From Neisseria zoodegmatis (lineage in GTDB: Bacteria; Pseudomonadota; Gammaproteobacteria; Burkholderiales; Neisseriaceae), in the NCBI RefSeq assembly GCF_900187305.1, contig NZ_LT906434.1, positions 372,001 to 436,000 on the forward strand: 64,000 nucleotides of DNA. Reading direction: 5' to 3'. Numbering within the stretch: position 1 is the stretch's first letter; every line of letters starts with the position of its first letter. The notes under the pieces are model-generated. The model made no database searches. It was not told the DNA's origin and saw nothing but the letters and a program-made list of their open reading frames with translations. Below are positions 26,125 to 35,386 of this stretch, one piece after another. The position numbers were made by a program, and so were the translations under genes.

Positions 26125-27285
26125 ATGATTACCGAATCCAAAATTCTCGACCGTAAAATTCTGCGCAGCGGGCAGAAATTCGACCATTCGCTGCTGTGGA
26201 TGGTGGTATTGATGACGGCGTTCAGCCTGATGATGATTTACTCCGCCTCGATTGCCTATGCCGCGCACGACGGCGGCGACAAATGGTTTTATCTCGGCCG
26301 CCAAGCCATATTTTTAGGCATAGGCGCAGGCGTGGCGTTGGCCGTGGCGAAAATCCCGCTGAAAACTTGGAAAAAGATGACGCCGTTTATCCTGCTCGGC
26401 AGCTTGGTTTTGCTGGTGGCCGTGCTGGTGGTGGGGCGCGAAATCAACGGCGCGAAACGCTGGATTCATTTGGGGCCGTTCAACCTGCAGCCGACTGAGA
26501 TTTTCAAAATGGCGGTGATTCTGTATCTGTCGAGCTTCTTTACCCGTCGTGCCGAAATTCTCAAGCAGTTTAAGAAAGTGGGTTTTTCCGCCGTGCCGGT
26601 GGGTATCGGCTTGGGCTTGATTATGCTGGAGCCGGACTTCGGTTCGTTTGTGGTGGTGACTGCCGTGGCAATGGGGTTGCTGTTTCTGGCCGGCTTGCCG
26701 TGGCGCTGGTTCATGATGATGGTGGGCATCGGTTTGGCGAGCATGGTGGCGCTGATTGCCGTTGCGCCGTACCGTATGGCGCGGGTGGCGGCGTTTCTGA
26801 ATCCGTGGGAAGACCCGCTCGGCAAAGGCTACCAGTTGACCCATTCGCTGATGGCGATTGCCCGAGGTGAGTGGTTCGGCGTCGGTTTGGGCGCGAGTTT
26901 GGAAAAACGCTTTTATCTGCCCGAAGCGCATACCGACTTTATTTTGGCCGTGATTGGCGAAGAGTTCGGTTTTGTCGGCATTTTCGTGCTGATTTTCTGC
27001 TATGCGTGGCTGGTGTGGCGGGCGTTTTCCATCGGCAAGCAGGCGCGCGATTTGGAGCTGTTTTTCGGTGCTTACGTTGCCAAAGGCATCGGCATCTGGT
27101 TGGGTATTCAAAGCTTTTTCAATATCGGCGTGAACATCGGCCTGCTGCCGACCAAAGGCCTGACCTTGCCGCTGATGTCTTACGGCGGTTCGGCCGTCAT
27201 CATTATGCTGGCCTGTATGGCACTGTTGCTGAGAGTGGATTATGAAAACCGCCTGAAAATGCGCGGTTATAAAGTCGAGGGGTAA
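26125..27285 (+). CDS. ftsW: Septal peptidoglycan polymerase FtsW
   Basis: SEDS-family glycosyltransferase that polymerises lipid II at the septum with FtsI. The 386 residues give ten membrane helices. SEDS signatures are the REINGAKRWIHLGPFNLQPTE-type segment around residues 110-130 (family RGANGSRRWI) and the large periplasmic loop with LNPWEDPLGKGYQLTHSL and IARGEWFGVGLG. The catalytic Asp is probably in PEAHTDFILAVIGEEFGF, and the C-terminal GLTLPLMSYGGSA is present. It is followed 5 bp later by murG, so the two are co-transcribed. Confidence 0.97.
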   Translation: MITESKILDRKILRSGQKFDHSLLWMVVLMTAFSLMMIYSASIAYAAHDGGDKWFYLGRQAIFLGIGAGVALAVAKIPLKTWKKMTPFILLGSLVLLVAVLVVGREINGAKRWIHLGPFNLQPTEIFKMAVILYLSSFFTRRAEILKQFKKVGFSAVPVGIGLGLIMLEPDFGSFVVVTAVAMGLLFLAGLPWRWFMMMVGIGLASMVALIAVAPYRMARVAAFLNPWEDPLGKGYQLTHSLMAIARGEWFGVGLGASLEKRFYLPEAHTDFILAVIGEEFGFVGIFVLIFCYAWLVWRAFSIGKQARDLELFFGAYVAKGIGIWLGIQSFFNIGVNIGLLPTKGLTLPLMSYGGSAVIIMLACMALLLRVDYENRLKMRGYKVEG

Positions 27286-27290
27286 AAACG

Positions 27291-28358
27291 ATGAAAACAA
27301 AAACCTTTATGTTGATGGCAGGTGGCACGGGAGGCCACATTTTCCCCGCGCTGGCGGTGGCGGAATCGCTGCGCTCGCGCGGGCACCATGTGATTTGGCT
27401 GGGCAGCCGCGATTCTATGGAAGAGCGGATTGTGCCGAAACACAATATCCGCCTTGAAACGCTGGCCATTAAAGGCGTGCGCGGCAACGGCCTCAAGCGC
27501 AAACTGATGCTGCCGTTTACTTTGTTTCAAACCGTGCAGGATGCGTTGAGAATCATCAAGAAACACCGCGTCGATTGCGTGATCGGTTTCGGCGGGTTTG
27601 TAACTTTCCCCGGCGGTGTGGCGGCAAAGCTGGCTGGCATTCCCGTAGTGATTCACGAGCAAAACGCCGTGGCCGGTTTGGCCAACAAACAGCTTTCCCG
27701 CTGGGCGCGCCGCGTGCTGTATGCTTTTCCCAAAGCATTTGACAATCCCGACGGTTTGGTCGGCAATCCCGTGCGTGCAGACATCGCCAATCTGCCCGAA
27801 CCCGCCCAACGCTTTGCCGGCAGGGAAGGCCGTCTGAAAGTATTGGTAATGGGCGGCAGCTTGGGCGCAGACGTATTGAACCAAACCGTGCCGCGCGCTT
27901 TGGCTCTGCTTACCGAAAACGAACGCCCGCAGATTTATCATCAAGCCGGTCGCGGCAAACTCGGCAGCCTGCAAAGCGATTACGATTTGCTGAACGTAAA
28001 AGCCAAGTGCGTGGAATTTATCGACGATATGGTTGCCGCTTACCAACATGCCGATGTGGTGATTTGCCGTGCCGGTGCGCTGACCATTGCCGAGCTGACC
28101 GCAGCAGGCGTGGGCGCGCTGCTGGTGCCGTATCCACATGCCGTTGACGACCACCAAACCGCCAACGCCCGCTTTATGGTAAAAGCCGATGCCGGTTTGC
28201 TGCTTCCGCAGTCGCAACTGACTGCCGAAAAGTTGGCCGAAGTATTGTGGGCGTTGGATAGAGACCGCTGCCTCGAGTGGGCGAAAAACGCGCGCACTTT
28301 GGCCATGCCGCACAGTGCCGACGATGTGGCCGTTACCGCCATCGCCACCACCATGTAA
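27291..28358 (+). CDS. murG: Lipid II synthase: UDP-GlcNAc transferase MurG
   Basis: Peripheral membrane GT-B glycosyltransferase converting lipid I to lipid II. The 355-residue product has GGTGGHIFPALAVAE (11-25), the second N-domain loop GFGGFVTFPGGVAAKL and IHEQNAVAGLAN (about 122). The C-domain carries MGGSLGADVLNQTVP and CRAGALTIAELTAAG, followed by PYPHAVDDHQTANA (UDP-GlcNAc site). Ribosome binding site gaggggtaa lies just before the ATG. A DUS hairpin and a 237-bp gap separate it from murC. Confidence 0.97.
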   Translation: MKTKTFMLMAGGTGGHIFPALAVAESLRSRGHHVIWLGSRDSMEERIVPKHNIRLETLAIKGVRGNGLKRKLMLPFTLFQTVQDALRIIKKHRVDCVIGFGGFVTFPGGVAAKLAGIPVVIHEQNAVAGLANKQLSRWARRVLYAFPKAFDNPDGLVGNPVRADIANLPEPAQRFAGREGRLKVLVMGGSLGADVLNQTVPRALALLTENERPQIYHQAGRGKLGSLQSDYDLLNVKAKCVEFIDDMVAAYQHADVVICRAGALTIAELTAAGVGALLVPYPHAVDDHQTANARFMVKADAGLLLPQSQLTAEKLAEVLWALDRDRCLEWAKNARTLAMPHSADDVAVTAIATTM

Positions 28359-28362
28359 TTCA

Positions 28363-28401
28363 TTTCAGACGGCCTGTGGTTGCTCTTGAGGCCGTCTGAA
28401 A
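28363..28401 (+). terminator. DUS hairpin after murG
   Basis: TTTCAGACGGCCT and AGGCCGTCTGAAA, 5 bp past the murG stop; A-rich tail on the plus strand rather than T-rich, so termination strength is doubtful. Confidence 0.45.
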
Positions 28402-28595
28402 AAAATTTCTGCATATTTTCAAACAACCTGAACAGCCTTTTACATTAAACCCATAGCTTCTCGGGCCGCAGGCCATTAAAATGATAACTTTTTATTCCCG
28501 TGTAAAACGACACTTGCATCCGCATCGCCGAAAAGCAGGGGATAAAATAGCAAGGCCGTCTGAAACGGTATGTAAAATTCAGGAATAACAACAAC

Positions 28596-29996
28596 ATGAA
28601 AAACAGAGTTAACAATATTCATTTTGTGGGTATCGGCGGTTCGGGTATGAGCGGGATTGCCGAAGTGCTGCACAATCTGGGTTTTAACGTATCCGGTTCC
28701 GATCAGGCGCAAAGTGCGGTAACGCGCCACCTGAGCGGCTTGGGGATTCAGGTGTATCCCGGCCATACCGCCGCCCACGTTACCGATGCCGACGTTGTTG
28801 TGATTTCAACCGCCGTGAAGGCCGACAATCCCGAAGTGGTGGCCGCGCACGAGCGCAAAATTCCCGTGATTCCCCGCGCCTTGATGTTGGCCGAGCTGAT
28901 GCGCTTTCGCGACGGCATCGCTATTGCCGGCACACACGGCAAAACCACCACCACCAGCCTGACCGCATCTATTTTGGCGGCAGCAGACATGGATCCGACC
29001 TTTGTCATCGGCGGCAAACTCAACGCTGCCGGTACAAACGCCCGTTTGGGCAGCGGCCAATACATCGTTGCCGAAGCAGACGAATCGGACGCCTCGTTTT
29101 TGCATCTCACCCCCGTTATGTCGGTTGTGACCAATATCGATACCGACCATATGGACACTTACGACCACAGCGTTGAAAAGTTGCATCAGGCGTTTGTAAC
29201 CTTCATCCACCGCATGCCTTTTTACGGCAAAGCCTTTTTGTGCATCGACAGCGAGCATGTGCGAGCGATTGTGCCGCGCATCAGCAAACCTTTCGCGACT
29301 TACGGGCTGGACAGCTCGGCCGATATTTACGCCACCGACGTGCGCACCGAAGGCACGCAAATGCGCTTTACCGTGCATGCGAAACACAACGGCACGGAGC
29401 CGTTTGAAGTGGTGCTGAATATGCCCGGCCGCCATAATGTATTGAACGCGCTGGCTGCTATCGGCGTTGCGTTGGAAGTAGGCGCTTCCGTAGAAGCCGT
29501 TCAAAAAGGTTTGCTCGGTTTTGAAGGCGTAGGCCGCCGTTTCCAAAAATACGGCGAAGTTGCCTTGCCCGGCGGCGGTAAAGTAACCCTGATCGACGAT
29601 TACGGCCATCACCCCGTAGAAATGGCGGCAACATTGGCTGCCGCCCGCGGTGCTTACCCGAACAACCGTTTGGTGCTGGTCTTCCAGCCGCACCGTTATA
29701 CCCGCACCCGCGACTTGTTTGAAGACTTTGTGGGTGTATTGAATACTGTCGATACTTTGGTCTTGACCGAAGTCTATGCCGCCGGCGAAGAGCCGATTGT
29801 TGCCGCCGACAGCCGCGCATTGGCTCGCGCCGTGCGGGTGATGGGCAAACTCGAGCCGATTTACTGCGAAGACGTCAACGCGCTGCCGCAAACGCTGTTG
29901 AACGTACTCAAAGACGGCGACGTATTGCTTACTATGGGCGCCGGCAGCATCAATAAAGTACCGGCGGCATTTATCGAAGAAAGTGCCCGTGCATAA
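28596..29996 (+). CDS. murC: UDP-MurNAc:L-alanine ligase
   Basis: First amino-acid-adding Mur ligase. Its 466 residues contain [17 protein letters not shown] (9-25), [24 protein letters not shown], the P-loop [16 protein letters not shown] (about 112), [26 protein letters not shown] and the C-terminal [14 protein letters not shown] and FQPHRYTRT. All diagnostic for MurC. ddlB follows 30 bp downstream, across a single DUS. Confidence 0.97.
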   Translation: MKNRVNNIHFVGIGGSGMSGIAEVLHNLGFNVSGSDQAQSAVTRHLSGLGIQVYPGHTAAHVTDADVVVISTAVKADNPEVVAAHERKIPVIPRALMLAELMRFRDGIAIAGTHGKTTTTSLTASILAAADMDPTFVIGGKLNAAGTNARLGSGQYIVAEADESDASFLHLTPVMSVVTNIDTDHMDTYDHSVEKLHQAFVTFIHRMPFYGKAFLCIDSEHVRAIVPRISKPFATYGLDSSADIYATDVRTEGTQMRFTVHAKHNGTEPFEVVLNMPGRHNVLNALAAIGVALEVGASVEAVQKGLLGFEGVGRRFQKYGEVALPGGGKVTLIDDYGHHPVEMAATLAAARGAYPNNRLVLVFQPHRYTRTRDLFEDFVGVLNTVDTLVLTEVYAAGEEPIVAADSRALARAVRVMGKLEPIYCEDVNALPQTLLNVLKDGDVLLTMGAGSINKVPAAFIEESARA

Positions 29997-30026
29997 GCAG
30001 GCCGTCTGAAAAAGAAAGAAATAATC

Positions 30027-30938
30027 ATGCAAGAATTTGGCAAAGTTGCCGTGCTGATGGGCGGATTTTCAAGCGAACGGGAGGTATCCTTAATCAGCGG
30101 GGGCGCCATCCTCGAAGCACTGAAAAGCAAAGGCATAGATGCCCATGCGTTCGACCCGAAAGAAACCCCGTTGCACGAATTAAAAACGCAAGGTTTTCAG
30201 ACGGCCTTCAATATCCTGCACGGTACATACGGCGAAGACGGCACAGTGCAAGGCGCCTTGGAATTGCTCGGCATTCCCTATACCGGCAGCGGCATCATGG
30301 CCTCGGCAGTCGGTATGGACAAATACCGCTGCAAACTGATTTGGCAGGGCTTGGGTTTGCCCGTGCCCGAATTTGCCGTGCTCTATGAAGACAGCGATTT
30401 TGATGCCGTCGAGCAAAAACTCGGCTTGCCCATGTTTGTGAAACCCGCCGCAGAAGGCAGCAGCGTAGGCGTGGTGAAAGTGAAAGAAGCAGGCCGTCTG
30501 AAAGAAGTGTATCAAGAGCTGAAGCATTTCCACGGCGAAATTATTGCCGAACGCTTTATCGGCGGCGGCGAATATTCCTGCCCCGTGATTAACGGCAAAG
30601 GTTATCCCAGTATCCTCATCGTTCCCGCTACCGAGTTTTACGACTACGAAGCCAAATACAACCGCGACGATACCGTGTATCAATGTCCGTCCGACTTAAG
30701 CCCCGAAGACGAGGCCTTAATGCGCGAACTGGCCGTTAAAGGCGCTGCGGCTGTCGGCGCCCAAGGCGTGTCGCGGGTGGATTTTTTGAAAGATACCGAC
30801 GGAAAACTGTATCTTCTTGAAATCAATACCTTGCCGGGCATGACCAGCCACAGCTTAGTGCCGAAGTCCGCCGCCCAAACCGGCTTGAGCTTCGCCGATT
30901 TATGTGTTGAAATTCTGAAAACCGCTCATGTGGGATAA
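30027..30938 (+). CDS. ddlB: D-alanine:D-alanine ligase
   Basis: ATP-grasp ligase making D-Ala-D-Ala for MurF. The 303 residues show VLMGGFSSEREVSLISG (9-25), FNILHGTYGEDGTVQGALEL (about 60-79), YTGSGIMASAVGMDK, FVKPAAEGSSVGVVKV, SRVDFL and the terminal EINTLPGMTSHSLVP loop. Length and motifs match DdlB. Its last 11 bases overlap ftsQ. Two DUS copies are inside the gene. Confidence 0.97.
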   Translation: MQEFGKVAVLMGGFSSEREVSLISGGAILEALKSKGIDAHAFDPKETPLHELKTQGFQTAFNILHGTYGEDGTVQGALELLGIPYTGSGIMASAVGMDKYRCKLIWQGLGLPVPEFAVLYEDSDFDAVEQKLGLPMFVKPAAEGSSVGVVKVKEAGRLKEVYQELKHFHGEIIAERFIGGGEYSCPVINGKGYPSILIVPATEFYDYEAKYNRDDTVYQCPSDLSPEDEALMRELAVKGAAAVGAQGVSRVDFLKDTDGKLYLLEINTLPGMTSHSLVPKSAAQTGLSFADLCVEILKTAHVG

Positions 30939-31695
30939 TGCAGGCGCGCTGAAGCGCATAACCGGTTGGCTGATGATCCTAGTAGTGTTGATACTGCTGG
31001 GAGCATTGGTCGTTTGGGTTTACAATTCGCCCTACTTTCCGGTCAAACAAGTGAAAATCGAAGGCGATGTTCAGCGCACAGGCAATAAGCAACTGCAAAA
31101 CGTGGCGCAGAAATACATCCGCGGCAATATTTTCAAAGCCGATTTAAACGGCGCGCAAGACGCTTTTGCCAAACTGCCTTGGGTAGATAAAGTATCCGTG
31201 CGGCGCCGTTTGCCCGATACCGTAGAAATCAACTTGACCGAACGCATACCGGTGGGGCGTTGGAAAGAATCCGGCTTGATAGACAGCAACGGCAATCTGT
31301 TTAACGCCGCAACCGATGAAACCTTCCCGCTTTTCGACGGGCAGCCCGGTACAGGTTCCATCATGGTCAAGCATTACAATGAATTTACCGCGATACTCAA
31401 ACCTCAAAACTTGAGTATCGCGAAACTTGAATACACGCCGCGCTCGGCGTGGTCGGTAGAATTAAACAACGGCATTTCCGTCAGATTGGGGCGTGAAAAC
31501 GAAACCAAACGTCTGCAACGCTTTGCCGACATGTGGCAGGAAGTGCTGCAAGTGCGCCAAAGCAACATAGATTATGTAGATATGCGCTACAAAGACGGTT
31601 TTGCCGTGCGCTATCTTGAGAAAACACAAGAGCAAGAAACAGCAGGGCCGTCTGAAACCGCGATTCCAGAGGCCGAAACAGCAAACAGACAGTAA
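30928..31695 (+). CDS. ftsQ: Cell division protein FtsQ
   Basis: Bitopic division protein that recruits FtsL and FtsB. The 255 residues give a short cytoplasmic tail, one membrane helix (about 13-33, LMILVVLILLGALVVWV), a POTRA domain (FPVKQVKIEGDVQRTGNKQL..., about 38-105) and the FtsQ beta domain (WKESGLIDSNGNLFNA, LARLE-type LSIAKLEYTPRSAWSVEL). The C-terminal 20 residues are polar and low complexity and carry a DUS. It starts inside ddlB and ends 24 bp before ftsA. Confidence 0.95.
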   Translation: MWDNAGALKRITGWLMILVVLILLGALVVWVYNSPYFPVKQVKIEGDVQRTGNKQLQNVAQKYIRGNIFKADLNGAQDAFAKLPWVDKVSVRRRLPDTVEINLTERIPVGRWKESGLIDSNGNLFNAATDETFPLFDGQPGTGSIMVKHYNEFTAILKPQNLSIAKLEYTPRSAWSVELNNGISVRLGRENETKRLQRFADMWQEVLQVRQSNIDYVDMRYKDGFAVRYLEKTQEQETAGPSETAIPEAETANRQ

Positions 31696-31719
31696 CATAA
31701 ATAAAATGAATGGGACATC

Positions 31720-32955
31720 ATGGTAAAAGGCAAATATATCAGCGCATTGGATATCGGTACTTCTAAAGTTATCGCATTAATCGGCGAAATACAGGAAGAC
31801 AATGAAATCCACATTATCGGCTTGGGTCAGGCACCGTCGCGCGGCCTGAAAGCCGGTATGGTGACCAATATCGATGCCACTGCCCAAGCCATTAAACAGG
31901 CCATGAACGAAGCCGAGTTGATGGCGGACTGTAAAGTAGACAGCGTAACCACCGGCATCGCAGGCAACCATATCCGCAGCCTCAATTCGCAAGGCGTGGT
32001 TAAAATCAAAGACGGCGAAGTGTCGCAAGCCGATATCGACCGTGCTATTGAAACCGCTAAAGCCGTTAATATTCCGCCTGACCACAATATACTGCATACC
32101 GTTGTCCAAGAGTATATTATCGACAACCAACCCGGCGTGAAAGAACCCATCGGCATGAGCGGCGTTCGTTTGGATACGCGCGTACACATCATTACCGGAG
32201 CCATTACCGCCCTGCAAAACATCCAAAAATGCGTTAACCGCTGCGGCCTGCACATGGATCAGATTATGTTGCAGCCTTTGGCCAGCGGGCAGGCCGTCTT
32301 AACCGAAGACGAAAAAGATTTGGGCGTATGCGTAATCGATATCGGCGGCGGTACTACCGATATTGCCGTTTATACCAACGGTGCCATCCGCCATACCGCC
32401 GTGATTCCGGTTGCCGGCGATTTGATTACCAAAGATTTGGCACAAGCATTGCGTACTCCGCATAATGCGGCTGAATACATCAAAATCCATCACGGCGTGG
32501 CTATTGCCACTATGGACGGTTTGGATGAAATGATCGAAGTGCCCAGCGTAGGCGACCGCCAGCCGCGCCAAATTTCCCGCCGCGTATTGGCCAGCGTTAT
32601 CGGCCCGCGCGTGGAAGAAATTTTGGAGCTGACGCTTAACGAGTTGCGCCGTTCGGGTTTTCCCGAAGAAGTGCTGACTTCCGGCATCGTATTGACGGGC
32701 GGCGCATCACTGCTTACCGGCATTGTGGATTTGGCAGAAGACGTATTCAACCTGCCTGCGCGTATCGGTGTGCCGCAAGAAATGGGCGGCGTTTCCGAAC
32801 GTATCCGCAATCCCCGTTATGCTACCGCCATCGGCTTGCTTCAGGCGGCCCGCGGCGAAGTGTACGGCAGCCCCGTTTCCGGCGCGGTCGTAGTAAGAGA
32901 GCACAAAGACAGCTTGTGGGTGAAATTCCGCGACTGGCTCAAAAACAACTTTTAA
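31720..32955 (+). CDS. ftsA: Cell division protein FtsA
   Basis: Actin-like ATPase tethering FtsZ to the membrane. The 411 residues have ALDIGTSKVIALIGE (6-20), the 1C domain after GLKAGMVTNID, CVIDIGGGTTDIAVY (phosphate 2, about 203-217) and VLTGGASLLTGI (adenosine motif). The amphipathic C-terminal membrane-targeting helix SLWVKFRDWLKNNF is present. It is followed by a 137-bp spacer holding a likely ftsZ promoter. Confidence 0.97.
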   Translation: MVKGKYISALDIGTSKVIALIGEIQEDNEIHIIGLGQAPSRGLKAGMVTNIDATAQAIKQAMNEAELMADCKVDSVTTGIAGNHIRSLNSQGVVKIKDGEVSQADIDRAIETAKAVNIPPDHNILHTVVQEYIIDNQPGVKEPIGMSGVRLDTRVHIITGAITALQNIQKCVNRCGLHMDQIMLQPLASGQAVLTEDEKDLGVCVIDIGGGTTDIAVYTNGAIRHTAVIPVAGDLITKDLAQALRTPHNAAEYIKIHHGVAIATMDGLDEMIEVPSVGDRQPRQISRRVLASVIGPRVEEILELTLNELRRSGFPEEVLTSGIVLTGGASLLTGIVDLAEDVFNLPARIGVPQEMGGVSERIRNPRYATAIGLLQAARGEVYGSPVSGAVVVREHKDSLWVKFRDWLKNNF

Positions 32956-32993
32956 AACAAACGTAAAAATATAATAAGAATATAAGAAGGCTT

Positions 32994-33023
32994 TTGCCAG
33001 CCGCATCATGCTTCTTATATAAT
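32994..33023 (+). promoter_or_regulatory. Strong sigma-70-like promoter for ftsZ
   Basis: -35 TTGCCA (32994-32999), 18-bp spacer, -10 TATAAT (33018-33023), 70 bp before the ftsZ ATG. It is overlapped by a perfect 9-bp inverted repeat, TATAAGAAG (32981-32989) and CTTCTTATA (33011-33019), that could be an operator. Confidence 0.65.
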
Positions 33024-33092
33024 TAGCGTATATTTATTCCCATTTTTTATCCCGTTTTATCCGTCCTGACGCAGGGCGCAAAGGAGTGTTAC

Positions 33093-34265
33093 ATGGAATT
33101 GGTTTACGACGTAGTAGAATCAGCTGCAAGCCCTGCGGTCATTAAAGTTATCGGCATCGGCGGCGGCGGTTGCAACGCTATCAACAACATGATTTTGAAT
33201 ACCGTTCAAGGTGTTGAATTTATTAGCGCGAATACCGACGCCCAATCTTTAGGCAAAAGCAATGCCGGCAAACGTATCCAGTTGGGTACCAATTTAACCC
33301 GCGGTTTGGGTGCGGGTGCCAACCCTGAAATCGGCCGCGCCGCAGCCCAAGAAGACCGTGAAGCCATTGCAGATGCCATCCGCGGTGCCAATATGCTGTT
33401 CATTACCACCGGTATGGGCGGTGGTACCGGTACCGGTGCCGCTCCTGTTGTTGCTGAAATTGCCAAAGAGCAAGGCATTTTGACTGTGGCTGTTGTGACC
33501 CGTCCGTTCGGCCACGAAGGTAAACGCGTTCACATCGCCCAAGAAGGCTTGGATCACCTGAAAAGCCAAGTGGATTCATTAATCGTGATTCCTAACGACA
33601 AACTGATGACTGCATTGGGCGAAGACATCACCGTGCGTGAAGCATTCCGCGCTGCCGACAACGTATTGCGCGATGCCGTTGCCGGTATTTCCGAAGTAGT
33701 TACCCGCCCCGGTTTCATCAACTTGGACTTTGCCGACGTGAAAAACGTGATGAGCATTATGGGCATGGCGATGATGGGTTCAGGCTTTGCCCAAGGCATC
33801 GACCGTGCACGCTTGGCTACTGAACAAGCTATTTCCAGCCCGCTCTTGGATGATGTGACTTTGGATGGTGCGCGCGGCGTGTTGGTAAACATCACCACCG
33901 CTCCGGGGTGCCTGAAAATGTCGGAATACCGCGAAATCATGAAAGTGGTGGACGAATATGCCCATCCCGAAGCAGAGCGTAAATACGGTACGGCCGAAGA
34001 TGAAAACATGGAAGAAGATGCCATCCGTGTAACCATCATCGCAACCGGTTTGAAAGAAAACAATGTGTTGGGTTCCAACAATAATCTGCGTATGGTGAAA
34101 ACCCAGCAGGCTACCGGCACGGACGACGGTTTCCCCAATATCGACGGCTTAATCCGTTCCGGCCGCAATACCCGCAGCATGAACCTGACTGCTTCTGATT
34201 TTTCAAATCAATCTGTATTGGATGATTTTGAAATTCCAGCCATTTTGCGTCGCCAAGCAGATTAA
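33093..34265 (+). CDS. ftsZ: Cell division protein FtsZ
   Basis: Tubulin-like GTPase forming the division ring. The 390-residue product shows KVIGIGGGGCNAINNM (19-34), NTDAQSL, the tubulin signature GMGGGTGTGAAPVVAEI (about 109-125), the T7 loop region NLDFADVKNVM and the acidic linker with EDENMEEDAIRVTIIATG. The C-terminal interaction peptide is LDDFEIPAILRRQAD. A good Shine-Dalgarno (aaaggag) precedes the ATG. It is the last gene of the dcw cluster; lpxC does not follow. Its stop codon lies inside the first copy of a 16-bp tandem duplication. Confidence 0.98.
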   Translation: MELVYDVVESAASPAVIKVIGIGGGGCNAINNMILNTVQGVEFISANTDAQSLGKSNAGKRIQLGTNLTRGLGAGANPEIGRAAAQEDREAIADAIRGANMLFITTGMGGGTGTGAAPVVAEIAKEQGILTVAVVTRPFGHEGKRVHIAQEGLDHLKSQVDSLIVIPNDKLMTALGEDITVREAFRAADNVLRDAVAGISEVVTRPGFINLDFADVKNVMSIMGMAMMGSGFAQGIDRARLATEQAISSPLLDDVTLDGARGVLVNITTAPGCLKMSEYREIMKVVDEYAHPEAERKYGTAEDENMEEDAIRVTIIATGLKENNVLGSNNNLRMVKTQQATGTDDGFPNIDGLIRSGRNTRSMNLTASDFSNQSVLDDFEIPAILRRQAD

Positions 34266-34309
34266 GAGCCAAGCAGATTAAGATTTGTTGTTCTGATTAA
34301 GAATCAGCG

Positions 34310-34348
34310 ATACGGCCGTCTGAAACAATATGTTTCAGACGGCCGTAT
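34310..34348 (+). terminator. DUS-hairpin terminator after ftsZ
   Basis: An 18-bp perfect stem, ATACGGCCGTCTGAAACA against its complement with a 3-nt loop, followed by gttttttg. It closes the dcw cluster. Confidence 0.85.
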
Positions 34349-34430
34349 GTTTTTTGAATCAATGCGTTGCCCTTATACGGTAACTTTTATAGATGCGCAG
34401 TTGTAAGAAAAAGGCTTTTCCGTTCGTCTA

Positions 34431-34565
34431 GAATCAATCAACTTACTTAATAACAAAATCGTCATACTCGGCTTGACGCGATTATCTTGAGTTTCAGCAA
34501 ATTTAGGCGGTACTCGGGACGCGTCCGAATATGACGTATGTACTATTTTTAAGTTGATTGACTAT
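34431..34565. repeat. MITE-like palindromic repeat, copy B
   Basis: Outer inverted ends aatcaatcaactta (34432) and taagttgattgact (34550), with an inner degenerate gtcatactcgg...atatgacg palindrome. It is related to copies A (23.3 kb) and C (41.3 kb) and lies upstream of the ICMT-like gene. Confidence 0.7.
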
Positions 34566-34663
34566 CATGGCTTTCGGCAAACGGCTTCAGGCGGAAAGAT
34601 TTCGGGGCCGTCTGAAAAGCTTTGCAGGCACTTTGTTCATTTGTATTAGGAAACCTTTTCTAT

Positions 34664-35167
34664 ATGATTACAGCTGTTTTTGCTCTTATTTTTGCTATCC
34701 GTTTAGTTTCTCTTTCTATTTCTGTTCAAAACGAAAAACGCTTGATTGCGGCGGGTGCCAAGCAGTTTGGCGAGAAAAATTCGAAGCTGCTGGCTGCGGC
34801 ACATATCATCTATTATTTTTCGGCACTTGCCGAATCGCATATCCGAGAGGCGGTGTTTGACGGTATTTCCGCAGCAGGTACGGCATTGACGGCGTTTGCC
34901 TTGGTTGTGCTGTTTTACGTTATTCGTGCGTTGGGTGAAATTTGGACGCTGAAAATCTATATCCATCCGCAACATAAAATCAACAGGTCGTGGTTGTTCC
35001 GCTATGTACGCCATCCCAATTATTTTTTGAATATTATTCCCGAGCTGATCGGCGTGGGTTTGCTTTGTCATGCTTGGACAACCATGATGGTCGGCTTGCC
35101 GGTGTATATGGTTATTCTCTCTATCCGTATCCGCCAAGAGCATGAAGCGATGCGCCATTTGTGGTAA
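34664..35167 (+). CDS. Isoprenylcysteine carboxyl methyltransferase-like membrane protein
   Basis: Small membrane methyltransferase-like protein (ICMT/PEMT superfamily). I chose the ATG at 34664 (167 residues) because aggaa lies 10 bp upstream and the earlier ATG at 34622 has none. Membrane helices are near 1-20, 41-58 and 66-90, and a C-terminal pair. The SAM-binding core is recognised from LFRYVRHPNYFLNIIPELIGVGLL (R-H-P-N-Y motif, about 120) and the terminal IRIRQEHEAM glutamate pair. The substrate is unknown; bacterial members methylate small acids, lipids or unknown targets. It lies alone between ftsZ and ftsY. Confidence 0.78.
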   Translation: MITAVFALIFAIRLVSLSISVQNEKRLIAAGAKQFGEKNSKLLAAAHIIYYFSALAESHIREAVFDGISAAGTALTAFALVVLFYVIRALGEIWTLKIYIHPQHKINRSWLFRYVRHPNYFLNIIPELIGVGLLCHAWTTMMVGLPVYMVILSIRIRQEHEAMRHLW

Positions 35168-35176
35168 ACGCTGTTT

Positions 35177-35212
35177 AGGCCGTCTGAAAACTTATGTTCA
35201 GACGGCTTTTTT
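35177..35212 (+). terminator. DUS-hairpin terminator after the ICMT-like gene
   Basis: AGGCCGTCTGAA and TTCAGACGG(C) followed by TTTTTT, 9 bp after the stop. Confidence 0.7.
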
Positions 35213-35386
35213 AGCAGGCTATTTTTTCAGAATGGCATTTGTTTCAGCTAAAATATTGATAATAAATTTACAGTTGCCGATATAACTTATTTTCCGCCGA
35301 CGTGTTTCTCTGCTTGGGCGGATTGGCATTCTCTGAAAATACGTTACAATTCAGGTCTGAAACCACTTTTTCAAACAAGGAAAGCC

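Noticed and set aside
28806..30032. 408-codon minus-strand frame over murC
   Set aside because: Fully antisense to murC with no family signature. Shadow frame.
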